Source of the DNA: JBHHYR01 sp046757585
GTDB taxonomy: Bacteria > Desulfobacterota > Binatia > HRBIN30
NCBI GenBank assembly: GCA_046757585.1
Contig: JBHHYR010000001.1
Span: 21,069 to 85,068 of the forward strand
Reading direction: 5' to 3'
Length of the DNA: 64,000 bases
The notes under the pieces are model-generated. The model worked only from the letters and a program-made list of their open reading frames with translations. It was not told the DNA's origin and did not search any database. The translations under genes and the position numbers were made by a program. This document shows positions 1 to 8,823 of this stretch, piece by piece (within the stretch, counting starts at the first letter, position 1; the number at the start of each line of letters is the position of its first letter).

Positions 1-1
1 C

Positions 2-802
2 CGGGTGCTCGGGCTCCGGCGCGGCGTGGTCACTCCCTGCTACGGTCTGGCTGAGGGCACCCTAGCCGTCTGCATGCGGCCGCCGGGTGGCAGGCTGTTT
101 GTCAAGCACCTGTACGGCAACGGTGAAGGACCCGCGTCGAAAGCGGACGGTATGGCGTACGGCGGACCCGTCGTTTCCGTGGGGCCCCCACTGGCAGGCA
201 CCGAGGTGCGCATCCGCGCTCCACGGGGTGGATGGCATCCCGAGGGACGGGTGGGTGAAATCTGCGCTCGCGGGTCGTCGGTCAGCCAAACGCAGCTCAC
301 GCATGACGGCGTTGCACCGACGGTCGACCGGGACGGCTGGTTGCACACAGGAGACCTCGGGTTTGTTTCTCACGGGGAACTCTTCGTGACCGGACGACAG
401 AAAGACCTCATCATCATCGGCGGGCGCAATCTCTATCCGCAGGAAATCGAGGAAGAGGCAGGCAGACTCCCAGGGTTTCGCACCGGCCGTGTCGCCGCCT
501 TCGGTGTCCTGGACCCGGACCGTGGAACCGAGGTGCTCGTGGTGACCGGGGAGACCAGCGGGACACCCAACAGCGACCCGACGGTGGCAGTCAGTCACCT
601 GCGCCGGCAACTCCTGCACCGCTTCGGCGTGGCCCCGTACGACATTGTGTTGCTGGGCCGCGGCCAGCTCCCTGTCACCACCAGTGGGAAGCTACGCCGG
701 TTTGAAGCCCGGGCGGTTTACGAGCGTAACTTGTTTTCCGATGTAAGCTACCGGCTACGTCCGGTGCCAGTCGAACGGCTCGCGGAGGCCGGCCAGCGGT
801 GA
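2..802 (+). CDS. Fatty acyl-AMP ligase / AMP-dependent synthetase, C-terminal part (5' truncated by window edge)
   Basis: Adenylate-forming enzyme that activates a fatty acid as acyl-AMP. The reading frame is open to the left edge, so the N-terminal half is missing. The visible 266 residues carry the adenylation core motifs in order: YGLAEGTL (about residue 13, the form typical of fatty acyl-AMP ligases), WLHTGDLGF (about 112), GRQKDLIIIGGRN (about 130) and the C-terminal TTSGKLRR with the catalytic lysine (about 225). The YGLAE form favours a FAAL over an acyl-CoA synthetase, but the FAAL-specific insertion falls in a region I cannot fully judge. It converges with a minus-strand set of lipid-type genes (DAG-kinase-like, CDP-alcohol transferase), which suggests that it feeds an acyl chain into a special lipid; that link is inference. 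Confidence 0.88.
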   Translation, partial: RVLGLRRGVVTPCYGLAEGTLAVCMRPPGGRLFVKHLYGNGEGPASKADGMAYGGPVVSVGPPLAGTEVRIRAPRGGWHPEGRVGEICARGSSVSQTQLTHDGVAPTVDRDGWLHTGDLGFVSHGELFVTGRQKDLIIIGGRNLYPQEIEEEAGRLPGFRTGRVAAFGVLDPDRGTEVLVVTGETSGTPNSDPTVAVSHLRRQLLHRFGVAPYDIVLLGRGQLPVTTSGKLRRFEARAVYERNLFSDVSYRLRPVPVERLAEAGQR

Positions 803-824
803 GAGGCGGGGCGCCAGCCCGCAC

Positions 825-1778
825 TCAGCGAAAAGCCCGCTTGCGATAGAGACGCCAGAATACGCTGCCCAAGGCAAGCAAACGAGGGCGTCTGCTACGC
901 CAACTGGGATCTGCCCTCACACCGGAGTGGCGCTCGATCTTCCAGAGCACGTATTCGACACCCCCTTTGAAGGTGAAGGCTCCTTTGAGAATGCGCAGCA
1001 ACGAGAGCAGCTTGCCTTCAGCGCGGCGCAGTCGCCAGCTGTGGCAGGCCCCCCACCGCGCTAGGGCTGGCATGCGCACTACCACCATTGGCGCGCCGGA
1101 CACCGTGTCGATCGACGTCGGATAAGGCAAAGCAGCCAGCGCAGCCTGCGTGACACGTTCGTACCGGAGGGGGGCGGCATCATAGAGACGGGCGGGGGTC
1201 TCTCCCCGTTCTGCCCGCACCTCGGAGTGGTAACTTTCCCGCAACACCCGTTTCCATAGATCCGCGATCCGGAAATGCTGCGGCACGAGCGCAACACCCT
1301 GCCGGATGAAGGTCACCACCGCCGTGCTCAAGGCGTTGGCCACAGCCTCCGCAGCCGCTGCATTGCGCGTGTAAACGAGCGCGCACGGCTGGGCAAAGCG
1401 GGCCCAAAAGTACGGATGAAAACAGCGAGCTGACGTGTAGCGGGCAAGACCAGCCAGGGACACCACCGCGTACTTCGCGCGCACGGGACCACTCTCCCCA
1501 GACGCCTCGATGTAGAAGACGTTCGGCGGAAGCAGCGCGTTCAACAGCGCCCAGATCCGACGCGTGTAGAAATGCCGGTAGTCGTCGACAAGGACATAGA
1601 AGTCCAGAACCCCATTACGATCGTCACCGGTCCGCAAGCAAGAGCCGTAAAACAGAATGGCCTGGACCGCCCTGCCGTGGCGCCGGCGAATTGACTCAGC
1701 AAGCACCTGCGCCCCAGCCGCAACGGGCTGGCGCAACTCTTCGGCGATCAACTCAACCAGGGCGGGTTGGGGCTCCAA
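825..1778 (-). CDS. Nucleotidyltransferase-fold protein of unknown substrate
   Basis: Protein of 317 residues. Near residue 42 it has FYGSCLRTGD, followed about 10 residues later by LDFYVLVDD. This gives the G-S...D-x-D-like arrangement of polymerase-beta-type nucleotidyltransferases, although the usual D-x-D reads D-F-Y-V-L-V-D-D here. The C-terminal half is basic and aromatic with no recognised domain. The only upstream start is TTG at 1778, preceded by AGGG a few bases upstream; no in-frame ATG lies before the core. It begins 6 nt after the stop of the DAG-kinase-like gene and is probably its operon partner. Substrate is unknown; the lipid-gene context suggests a lipid head-group or lipid-phosphate role. 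Confidence 0.6.
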   Translation of the reverse strand: MEPQPALVELIAEELRQPVAAGAQVLAESIRRRHGRAVQAILFYGSCLRTGDDRNGVLDFYVLVDDYRHFYTRRIWALLNALLPPNVFYIEASGESGPVRAKYAVVSLAGLARYTSARCFHPYFWARFAQPCALVYTRNAAAAEAVANALSTAVVTFIRQGVALVPQHFRIADLWKRVLRESYHSEVRAERGETPARLYDAAPLRYERVTQAALAALPYPTSIDTVSGAPMVVVRMPALARWGACHSWRLRRAEGKLLSLLRILKGAFTFKGGVEYVLWKIERHSGVRADPSWRSRRPRLLALGSVFWRLYRKRAFR

Positions 1779-1784
1779 TGCACC

Positions 1785-2870
1785 CTACCATCGCAGAAAC
1801 AACGCCGAGTGGCCACCGCGCAGGACGACGGGCCGGCCCGGCTCAGCAGTGAACAATTCCCCGTCGAGCGTGAATCCGCCATCCAGATGCAGGAGCACCT
1901 CGTGCACGTTGCGACTCACGTAGCCGAACTCCGGGCGGACGTACCGGTTCGGCCTGCCGCGCATCACCGACCAGGCGGCTCGAACGCAATGCTGCGGCGC
2001 ATAGGTGAGGGCGCTATAGCGGAGTGGGCCGGCGCCCCGACCCCAGAACGGCCGCAGACCGAGGAGCAGTCGCTCCAGCGTTGTCGCCAGGATCCCAAAA
2101 TACGCGTTGGCCGCCAACGCCTCGTGGTCCAGCCGGCCCCAGGCTTGCAACGGCGGAAACAATGCACCGCCACGTCCCAGCATGGCTCTGGCCAGGAATA
2201 CGGCTAGGGCAAGCCCCGGTCCCGCATCGCGGCGCATGCCCAGCGGGTGGATGCGCTGGCGACAAAAGCGAATCCCGTGGTAGATCGCTCCCGCCCCGAA
2301 GAACATGCCAAAGATGGGCTCCGCGGACGGCGTCACGTCCACGCGCATGACCGCCCGTCGCACGACTACGCCGTCGAGCCGGCCCGACCGGGCAGAGCCG
2401 AGAAGATGTTCCAGGGCTCTGATCGGCCGCTGCCCTGTGCCGACGTCGCCGGCAATCATGTTCGTCGTCCCTCCCGGCAGCACGGCGAGCAACGGAAAAC
2501 GTTCCAGGTGCGGCTCCCGGAACAGCGCGGTCAGCACCGCTTGGACTGTGCCGTCCCCACCGTTGACGACAATGATCTCGCTACCCTCACGTGCGAGCCT
2601 ACCAGTGGCCGCCTCGATGTCTGCCGGTTGCTCGACCTCGTAGTGCGGGACACCCGGAGTTCCCCCCATGGCCCGCAAAATGGACTGAAAGCCGTTGCTG
2701 CGCAGATTACGCCCGCTGGCGGGATTGTTGATTGCTCCGACGCGAATGGGGCGTCCGGAATCGAAGGGACGCAGGATCGCCGGTCGGGCCGGCACCGGCG
2801 CGCTACTGGGCGGGGTCTCGACTGCCCGGCGATGCGCCTGGAATCTGGCGAAGCGCGCTAGCGAGCTCAT
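1785..2870 (-). CDS. Diacylglycerol kinase / sphingosine kinase family lipid kinase
   Basis: Lipid kinase of the DAGK catalytic family, predicted to phosphorylate a lipid hydroxyl with ATP. From the ATG at 2870 the 361-residue product has NNPASGRN (about 48-55), the glycine-rich VNGGDGT (about 102-108) and LPGGTTNM (about 131-138), the three hallmark segments. The frame stays open further upstream, but the ATG at 2870 overlaps the TGA of the preceding CDP-alcohol gene (ATGA), and the upstream extension would lie on top of that gene, so I chose 2870. Coupled translation with the CDP-alcohol transferase suggests the same lipid pathway. The lipid substrate cannot be told from sequence. Confidence 0.85.
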   Translation of the reverse strand: MSSLARFARFQAHRRAVETPPSSAPVPARPAILRPFDSGRPIRVGAINNPASGRNLRSNGFQSILRAMGGTPGVPHYEVEQPADIEAATGRLAREGSEIIVVNGGDGTVQAVLTALFREPHLERFPLLAVLPGGTTNMIAGDVGTGQRPIRALEHLLGSARSGRLDGVVVRRAVMRVDVTPSAEPIFGMFFGAGAIYHGIRFCRQRIHPLGMRRDAGPGLALAVFLARAMLGRGGALFPPLQAWGRLDHEALAANAYFGILATTLERLLLGLRPFWGRGAGPLRYSALTYAPQHCVRAAWSVMRGRPNRYVRPEFGYVSRNVHEVLLHLDGGFTLDGELFTAEPGRPVVLRGGHSALFLRW

Positions 2871-4120
2871 CCCAGTCCCATTACGTGTGGCCGAACCGTG
2901 GGGTGTGGCACAAATGGCCTGGACACACCGGACGCGTCGCCCGCCACCCCCTGCGGCACCGCGAGCCACGGGCGTAGTGGACCGCATGTGGTGCGCCGAT
3001 GCACCGCCATGGTCAGCCGCACACTGAGAAACACCGCGCACGTCAGAGTCCAGGTGGCCACCGCCATGATCCCAACGTCTGGCGCGAGCAACCCGCCCGT
3101 AAGCAGGGTGAGATTCGGATTCCGGCGTGCCAGGACGAGCCGGGAATACGAATCGATCGGACGCCAACAAAAGAGCGAGAACCTCCCCACCCACAACGTA
3201 AACGCGCCTTCAACCAGACGGCCGACAACGTACCCAACCACAACCGTTCCCAGCACGAGATCAAGGGTCAGTCCCTCCAACGGCGCTTGAAACTCCTCGA
3301 GCCCCATTCCCCACGCGAGGTACCAGAAGGGCGGGTGAATGATGTCGAGCCCGTGATCAAGGGCATGGCCGATGGACGTCGAGCCAACCGTCACCCGTGC
3401 CAGCTTGCCGTCAACGGTATCCAGAAAGGTCATCAACCAGGCCAAGCCGAGGCCGAACCCATAGCGCCCCGTGGCAAACAGGAACGTGACCATGACGACG
3501 AGGAGCACGCTGAGGATGGTCACATGGTTGGGACGAATGCCCGCGCGGGTACAGAGGTGGGTGGCCCAGCGCGCGGGCGCCGGCCAGAGCCATTTCGTGA
3601 CAAAATCAGTCACACCCTTATACGAGCCGTTGAACAGATGGCGCTCGAGCGCCGCCCGACGGTCCGGGCCGATGCGCACGACAGTTGCAGGCTCCGACCT
3701 GAGCAGCTTTTCGTCGTACGCTTCAGACAGGGCATCCGGGAACTTTATCTGGATTCCCGGCATCTCCTGGGCGCCTGCCTCCCCGTGCAGCCAGCGCCGG
3801 GCCACACACGCACGTGCGCTCGACACGTGCGCCGCGACGCGAATTGCTCGGCCACCTTCGTGAACCTGCAGGCCGACATTTGGGGCACCGACAAGGTCTC
3901 TGATGACCCGTTCGTCATACAGATAATCGGCCCGGACGAAAATGACGGTAGCCGCAGGATCCAGCTCGTCGGTTTCGCTGGCCAGGCCAGCCACACCCGC
4001 ACGCTCGAACACACGCTGCAGCCGCTCCGCGGACGACAGCCCCCACAGGCGAACGTTGCACTCGCCCACGATACACCCGTACACCTTCGTTGCATGATCG
4101 CGGCCTGGTGACGCCATCAA
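2867..4120 (-). CDS. CDP-alcohol phosphatidyltransferase with degenerate nucleotidyltransferase-like N-terminus
   Basis: Membrane enzyme of 417 residues that transfers a phospho-alcohol from a CDP-activated donor. The family signature D-G-x2-A-R-x8-G-x3-D-x3-D is complete at residues 237-259, inside a multi-helix C-terminal half. The first ~160 residues resemble the cytidylyltransferase half of bifunctional inositol-phosphate cytidylyltransferase/DIPP synthase proteins (GECNVRLWGL, ERAGV, VIFVRADYLYDE), but the nucleotide-binding G-G-x-G-T-R-L loop is not intact, so this half is probably inactive or altered. A separate nucleotidyltransferase-like gene lies two genes downstream. The stop overlaps the start of the lipid kinase gene by four bases. 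Confidence 0.82.
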   Translation of the reverse strand: MMASPGRDHATKVYGCIVGECNVRLWGLSSAERLQRVFERAGVAGLASETDELDPAATVIFVRADYLYDERVIRDLVGAPNVGLQVHEGGRAIRVAAHVSSARACVARRWLHGEAGAQEMPGIQIKFPDALSEAYDEKLLRSEPATVVRIGPDRRAALERHLFNGSYKGVTDFVTKWLWPAPARWATHLCTRAGIRPNHVTILSVLLVVMVTFLFATGRYGFGLGLAWLMTFLDTVDGKLARVTVGSTSIGHALDHGLDIIHPPFWYLAWGMGLEEFQAPLEGLTLDLVLGTVVVGYVVGRLVEGAFTLWVGRFSLFCWRPIDSYSRLVLARRNPNLTLLTGGLLAPDVGIMAVATWTLTCAVFLSVRLTMAVHRRTTCGPLRPWLAVPQGVAGDASGVSRPFVPHPTVRPHVMGLG

Positions 4121-4459
4121 ACACTCCTCGCCTCCGCAGTCAGTCCTCGCCTGGTTAGGCCCCTTATCATCAACCCGCCCCGCAAGACAAAGGGCTCCAC
4201 CTGTTGAGAATAGTAGCGCAATGAGTCAGATGCGCCAGTTGGCTTCCCGTTGCACGGGTCCAGGGCGCAAACCTACCGTACGCATAAGCAGCCCGATCAT
4301 CGTCTTTCACGCCAGCTTATCTGATCCGATTGTTCCGGTTGCGGCGCGGCATTACTCCTGATGAGATTCATCAGGAGTAATGCCGCCTGTCATTCGGCTG
4401 GCGTCGAGGCATCGCCGCACGCGGCGCTGGGCCCGAGGTTTCGAGCACCCCCAGGGTGT
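4121..4459. other. Intergenic region between lptG end and CDP-alcohol gene start
   Basis: About 340 bases without a convincing gene. It should hold the minus-strand promoter of the lipid-gene set (upstream of 4120) and the 3' end of the lptFG operon. The only clear structure is a perfect long hairpin at 4346-4386. Confidence 0.5.
4346..4386. repeat. Perfect 19-bp inverted repeat with 3-nt loop (possible terminator)
   Basis: The 19 bases at 4346-4364 are exactly the reverse complement of 4368-4386, with GAT as the loop. It lies about 75 nt beyond the lptG stop on the minus strand, so a transcription terminator or mRNA 3' end is the simplest reading. There is no T-run after either arm, so a canonical intrinsic terminator is not shown. 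Confidence 0.6.
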
Positions 4460-5524
4460 TCAGCGTACTCGCTGCATCAGCCACAGGCCAAGCGCCAGCG
4501 CCAATGCTCCCGGCAACGTGGCGCTGGCGATCGGATCGAGGCCAAAGACCAGGCCGAACTCTGCAAAGGTCTGGTTGAACATCTGGAAGCCGATGCCGAG
4601 CAAGGCTCCGAGGACGATCCGCTGTCCCACCCTCACTGAGGTCCCAGCGACGAGTACCAGAGGCACAGCCAAGAACATCATGATACCCGTGATCAGAGGC
4701 AGCGTGATCCGCTTCCAAAATGCGATCTGGTAGCGGCGTGGGCTCTCGCCCCGTGCCCGCAGCGAACGGATCGACCTGTACAGGTCGTACAGTGACAGGT
4801 ATTCCGGCGGAAAGGACAAGAGCCGCAGCTGTCGCGGGCTCACAAACTTCTTCCACACCCGCGTGGCCACTTTCCGGGTAGTCACCACGTCGTTGCGGAT
4901 CCGGCCCTCCACCAGTTCCTCGAGCGTCCACTGGTGGTTCGCGTAGGAGGCTGTACGCGCATAGGCGAAGGAGTCCAGCCGGTGCTGCGCATCAAACTGG
5001 TAAACGTACAGATCGTGCAGCTGTGCGCCCGGCAACGGCGTGCGGACGTTGATGAAGCGAGAGCCGTCTCGCGTCCAAAAGCCATTCGCTGTGCTCAGCG
5101 CTAAACCGCCCGACAGCACAATCGAGCGTTGTGCCGCGGCTTGTTGCGCCAGCGGGGCGGCAGCGAACTCGCCGACCCCGACCGCCGCCACGACGAGCCA
5201 GGCGGTCACCTTCATGACCGACCAAATCAGGCGACCCGGCGCGATGCCTGCGGCCCAGACGGACACCAGTTCGTTCCGGCTCGCGAGGGTACCAAGGGCA
5301 CTGACGCCGCCAAGCAAGGCGGCAGCCGGAAAGAGTTCGTAGGCCTCGCTGGGCAGTGTCATGAAGACGAACCATAACGCCTGTCGCATGCCGTACTGCG
5401 CTACGCCAACGTCTTCGAGCTCATGCATCAAGTGAATCACGGAAAAGATCGCGAGGAGGGCAGCGAGGGCAGCGAGGAAGTCCGCCGCCACTACAGTTGC
5501 AAGGTAGCGATCGAGCGTTTTCAT
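4460..5524 (-). CDS. lptG: LPS export ABC permease LptG
   Basis: Inner-membrane permease of the Lpt system (LptB2FG), which extracts lipopolysaccharide from the inner membrane and passes it to LptC/LptA. The 354-residue product starts MKTLDRYLA, typical of LptG, with transmembrane segments at about 15-40, 55-80 and 95-120, a periplasmic beta-jellyroll middle, and three C-terminal helices ending near LALALGLWLMQ. The frame is open far upstream, but the ATG at 5524 overlaps the lptF stop (ATGA), so I take this as the start. It is the last gene of the operon that begins at 11000. Confidence 0.9.
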   Translation of the reverse strand: MKTLDRYLATVVAADFLAALAALLAIFSVIHLMHELEDVGVAQYGMRQALWFVFMTLPSEAYELFPAAALLGGVSALGTLASRNELVSVWAAGIAPGRLIWSVMKVTAWLVVAAVGVGEFAAAPLAQQAAAQRSIVLSGGLALSTANGFWTRDGSRFINVRTPLPGAQLHDLYVYQFDAQHRLDSFAYARTASYANHQWTLEELVEGRIRNDVVTTRKVATRVWKKFVSPRQLRLLSFPPEYLSLYDLYRSIRSLRARGESPRRYQIAFWKRITLPLITGIMMFLAVPLVLVAGTSVRVGQRIVLGALLGIGFQMFNQTFAEFGLVFGLDPIASATLPGALALALGLWLMQRVR

Positions 5525-6723
5525 CGATCGCGAGCAGCGGCGCGATCGGCCTGCCATCGCGCCACTCGGTGACGCAACCGGCCGGGCGTGCGGCGCCACC
5601 ACCGAGCAGCAGGCACGGCGGCAAAGCCGGCGAGGATCCCAGCCAGACACAGCGCGTGCACACCCCAGATGCCTGGAAAAGGCGGCAGTGTCCCGTGTGC
5701 TACCCAATCCTTGGCCGCGCCCAGGAGATGGCGGTAGGCCATGTAGAGAAGGATGGCGGCAAACAGCTTGGCGTATTTTCCACGGTACGGGTCCACCCGG
5801 CTGAGCGGCAATGCGATCAGCACCAGGAGGAGGGCCGACACGGGCATCGCCAAGCGCCACTGCAGTTCGGCGATATCCGCTGGGGCGTCCGACCGCAGGA
5901 GCGCGAGGGTGGAGCGCGCCTTTTGCCGTCGCTCACCCGCCGTCTCGGCCTGCAACGCGGTACGGATCGTGAGCGTTCGGTAGCGTGTGATTTCATACCT
6001 GCCCGTTTTCGGATGCAGGTCGTAGCGGTATCCATCCACCAGCGTGAGGAAGCGGTAGCCGGTAGCTTCATCCACATGTTCCGCGGCGTAGTTCGAAACC
6101 AGAATCGACACCTGCCCGTCGTGTCGATCTTGCAGGAACACGTCTCCCATGCGTCCGTCGGCTGTGCGGTGGTCCGCGAAAATGACCTGCGCACCTCTGC
6201 GGCCGATCTCGTAAAACCGCCCTGGACTCAACGCACCAACGTCCAAGTCGCGCGCGGCATGAGTCTTTACATGCTCGAACCGGCCGGCCGCCCAGGGACG
6301 CACGGAGAGCGACATCCCGCCGATCACGGTTGCGGCAAACAGCGCAAACCCGAGCACGATGTAGGGAACACGGCCCGGTGCCACGCCGCACGCTTCCAGG
6401 GCCGTGATTTCGTTGTCCTGGAAGAAGCGGCCTAAGCCGAGCAGCACCGCAAGGTAGAGCACGACCGGCAAGAGAGAAGGAAAGGCCATGATCGTTCTGA
6501 GCGCGAGCAGATGCAGGATGACGTTCGCCGGCAAGGCGCCTTCCGCCGCATCGGTCAGGAGGCTGCCGAACCGGCGGATGAGAAAAATACCGAGAACGAC
6601 GGCCAGGACGCCGACGAAGTGAATCAGGATTTCCCCGATCACGTAGCGCGGTAGGACCGGCAGCAACCTTCCGGCACCCACGCGTCCGACCCAACGTGGC
6701 GATACGCTCCCTGGGCAGGTCAT
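5521..6723 (-). CDS. lptF: LPS export ABC permease LptF
   Basis: Partner permease of LptG in LPS export, 400 residues. The N-terminus (LPRYVIGEILIHF) starts the first transmembrane helix. The segment FFQDNEITALEACGVAPGRV is the cytoplasmic coupling region characteristic of LptF, followed by a periplasmic domain and C-terminal helices (ALLLVLIALPLSRVDP, typical of the family). The start at 6723 overlaps the HupE stop by four bases and the stop overlaps the lptG start by four bases, so lptF and lptG are translationally coupled. Confidence 0.92.
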   Translation of the reverse strand: MTCPGSVSPRWVGRVGAGRLLPVLPRYVIGEILIHFVGVLAVVLGIFLIRRFGSLLTDAAEGALPANVILHLLALRTIMAFPSLLPVVLYLAVLLGLGRFFQDNEITALEACGVAPGRVPYIVLGFALFAATVIGGMSLSVRPWAAGRFEHVKTHAARDLDVGALSPGRFYEIGRRGAQVIFADHRTADGRMGDVFLQDRHDGQVSILVSNYAAEHVDEATGYRFLTLVDGYRYDLHPKTGRYEITRYRTLTIRTALQAETAGERRQKARSTLALLRSDAPADIAELQWRLAMPVSALLLVLIALPLSRVDPYRGKYAKLFAAILLYMAYRHLLGAAKDWVAHGTLPPFPGIWGVHALCLAGILAGFAAVPAARWWRRTPGRLRHRVARWQADRAAARDR

Positions 6724-7928
6724 GTCGCGCGCACGACGAACAGCGCGATCCCCAGGGTGACCAACGCCGCGGAGGCGAATCGGCGGAGGCGGCCTTCCAT
6801 GGAGACAGCCGTGAAACGGCGGAAGAGGCCGAACAGGGCCAGCACCAATGCCAGAGCCACCAGCTGACCGGCCTCTACGCCGAGGTTGAAGCCGGCGAGC
6901 ACGGGGACCAGCGCACCCCGTCCGATCTCCAGGTCGCTGATCGCGCCCGCGAAGCCGAGGCCGTGAATGAGACCAAAGGCCGAGGCGGCCAACCAGGGGA
7001 GCGCGCGTGGATAGAGCCGTCGTTGGCTGGCACGCATGTGCGCCAGGGAGAACAGCATGACGCCGAGGAGCGCAGGCGCAGGGACCGACAGCCAGCCGCT
7101 CGCGCTCGCGGCGAGGGCCACAATGGCAAAGGCCACGAGCGCGGCGCGGCCGTGCGCCAGCAGCGGTTCGGCCGCCACTACAGCGACGCTCAACCCGATG
7201 AGCGCTTCGACCGCGGCCGCGCGGTCCACCGTGATCAGCCGCCCCAGCGCGAGACCCAGCGTGAGGCTGTGGCCCAAGGTAAAGCCGGTCACGGCGCGCA
7301 CCACCGCACCGAGTGACTCGGCACTGAGAAGCAGCGCCGCCAGGAAGGCGAGATGATCGTAGCCGGTGGCGATGTGCGTGACCCCGAGCAGAAAGAAGCT
7401 GGCCAGACCGTGGTCGCCCAGTGCCCGGCCCCGGTGAGCAAGCGAGAGGGTTCGCTGTGTATCGGACAGCACCGCTTCGTGACTCGTGACCGTCCCGCCC
7501 GCGGCACGCACGCGGACCCGCGCGATGTGCATGTGCGACGGCGCCTGGTCAAAGAACGCGCCGAACACAATGGTATCCGCAGAGCCACCGGGGCAGCGAC
7601 TCTGCCAGCGATACACGAGCGCATTCGCCGGACCGGGGAGTCGTTCGGGATGCGATACGGCCGGACACGGCCTGTTCCGGACCAGGGCAGACACGTGCGC
7701 GACGAGGTAGGCACCCAGTGCCTCCTCTGGTGCCGAACCGGGCACCAGGTCGCCCAGCGTCCCGACGCCCATCGCGGGCGCCGCCCGGGCGATTTCGAGC
7801 CACGGCACCTTGAGCCGCACGGTGACCGTCTCGCCCGCGATGTCCCAGATGGAATAGGAGGTGCTCCGGGCATGTGCGGACACCTGAGCGGGCCAGAGTA
7901 GCGGCACGCCGAACAGGAGCGCCGCCAT
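6720..7928 (-). CDS. HupE/UreJ family membrane protein
   Basis: Membrane protein of 402 residues with a cleavable-type signal (MAALLFGVPLLWPAQVSAHA), an exported beta-rich N-terminal domain of about 180 residues, and a C-terminal helix bundle. The bundle holds the HupE/UreJ pattern: HIATGYDHLAFL, GFTLGHSLTL, SLAHMRASQ and FGLIHGLGFAGA, with histidines suited to metal binding. HupE/UreJ members are linked to nickel uptake, but this long form with an extracytoplasmic domain is of unknown substrate. The frame runs on upstream through the previous gene; the ATG at 7928, 20 nt after that gene's stop, precedes the signal peptide directly. It sits in one operon with a peptidyl-prolyl isomerase, a DUF3604 protein and lptFG. 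Confidence 0.8.
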   Translation of the reverse strand: MAALLFGVPLLWPAQVSAHARSTSYSIWDIAGETVTVRLKVPWLEIARAAPAMGVGTLGDLVPGSAPEEALGAYLVAHVSALVRNRPCPAVSHPERLPGPANALVYRWQSRCPGGSADTIVFGAFFDQAPSHMHIARVRVRAAGGTVTSHEAVLSDTQRTLSLAHRGRALGDHGLASFFLLGVTHIATGYDHLAFLAALLLSAESLGAVVRAVTGFTLGHSLTLGLALGRLITVDRAAAVEALIGLSVAVVAAEPLLAHGRAALVAFAIVALAASASGWLSVPAPALLGVMLFSLAHMRASQRRLYPRALPWLAASAFGLIHGLGFAGAISDLEIGRGALVPVLAGFNLGVEAGQLVALALVLALFGLFRRFTAVSMEGRLRRFASAALVTLGIALFVVRAT

Positions 7929-7947
7929 ACACCACGACTGGCACCAA

Positions 7948-8823
7948 TCAACCGCCAACGTCGCCTCGAATGATCGCTGCCTGTGCGCGTAGGCGCGCCA
8001 GCGCCGTGGCCACCGCCCGTTCGCGCGCCTCGCGTCGCCAGTCCGCAAGCACTGCAGCACGCAGGCGCGAAAAATCGGCCGCTGGCTCCACCACGCGGTC
8101 GCTGACGAGCAAGACACGGTAGCCCCGCCCCGACCGGATCGGCGCACTGGTGGCACCAGGCGCCAGCTCGGCCGCCGCGTGGGCTGCCGTTGGCCCGAGA
8201 TACTCGACCAGCTTGCCGAGCGGTAGCAGTCCGTCTGGGAGCGGTACCGGGGGCCGGTCGCCCAAGCGGGCAGCAACCTCCGCAAACGGCGCGCCGGCGG
8301 CCAGCGCGCGCGCGGCTTCAGCCGCCCGGGCGCGGCCGGCGGCGTCGTGCTGGGCGTCCGCCACGTCCACGAAAATTTGGCGCAGCGCGACGCGCGCCTG
8401 GCCGCGGTAGCGCTCGCTATTGCGCTGGAAATAGGCACGCAGCGCTGCATCGTTCGGATCGGCCACTTCCTGCGCGCCGGCAATCGAGTCGAGCATGGTC
8501 CGCACCAGCATGTTGCGTACGACCCGATCGCGTTCCGCCAGACCCAGCGCGAGCGCGCGCTGGACGAGTATTTCCTCATCGATCAGCTTGTCGAGCGCCA
8601 GCCGGCGGCCCGCCGCGGGCAGCCGGCCGCGCCGCGGGGTGACTGCCACCGCGTCCAGCAGGGCACGCGCAATGGGTTTCCCATTGACCAGCGCCACGAC
8701 CCCAGGCGGGAGGACGCCCGAAGACGCGGCCGGCGCGACGAGCCCGTACGCACCCAAGGCAAGGCCAGCCAGCATCGCCAGGGGGAGCAGCCAGCGCTCG
8801 AGCGCAGACGGCCGGCGCGTCAT
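7948..8823 (-). CDS. Membrane-anchored peptidyl-prolyl cis-trans isomerase (parvulin/SurA type)
   Basis: Predicted extracytoplasmic folding factor of 291 residues. One N-terminal membrane helix (about 10-30) is followed by ALVNGKPI, the usual opening of the SurA/PpiC chaperone segment, and a helical domain containing DKLIDEEILVQRA. The parvulin domain covers about 140-245 (VALRQIFVDV, LGDRPPVPLPDG, LAPGATSAPIRSGRGYRVLLV), and the tail is helical and Ala/Arg-rich. I use the ATG at 8823, which overlaps the TGA of the DUF3604 gene (ATGA); the longer frame upstream lies within that gene. It may assist folding of the exported DUF3604 or HupE products encoded beside it; this is inference from position. 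Confidence 0.82.
   Translation of the reverse strand: MTRRPSALERWLLPLAMLAGLALGAYGLVAPAASSGVLPPGVVALVNGKPIARALLDAVAVTPRRGRLPAAGRRLALDKLIDEEILVQRALALGLAERDRVVRNMLVRTMLDSIAGAQEVADPNDAALRAYFQRNSERYRGQARVALRQIFVDVADAQHDAAGRARAAEAARALAAGAPFAEVAARLGDRPPVPLPDGLLPLGKLVEYLGPTAAHAAAELAPGATSAPIRSGRGYRVLLVSDRVVEPAADFSRLRAAVLADWRREARERAVATALARLRAQAAIIRGDVGG

Noticed and set aside
1785..3194. Full 469-residue version of the lipid kinase
   Set aside because: The N-terminal extension overlaps the CDP-alcohol gene and shows no domain; the ATG at 2870 is a four-base overlap start.
6720..8579. 619-residue version of the HupE protein
   Set aside because: The first 217 residues run antisense-like across the PPIase gene in another frame; the ATG at 7928 leads straight into a signal peptide.
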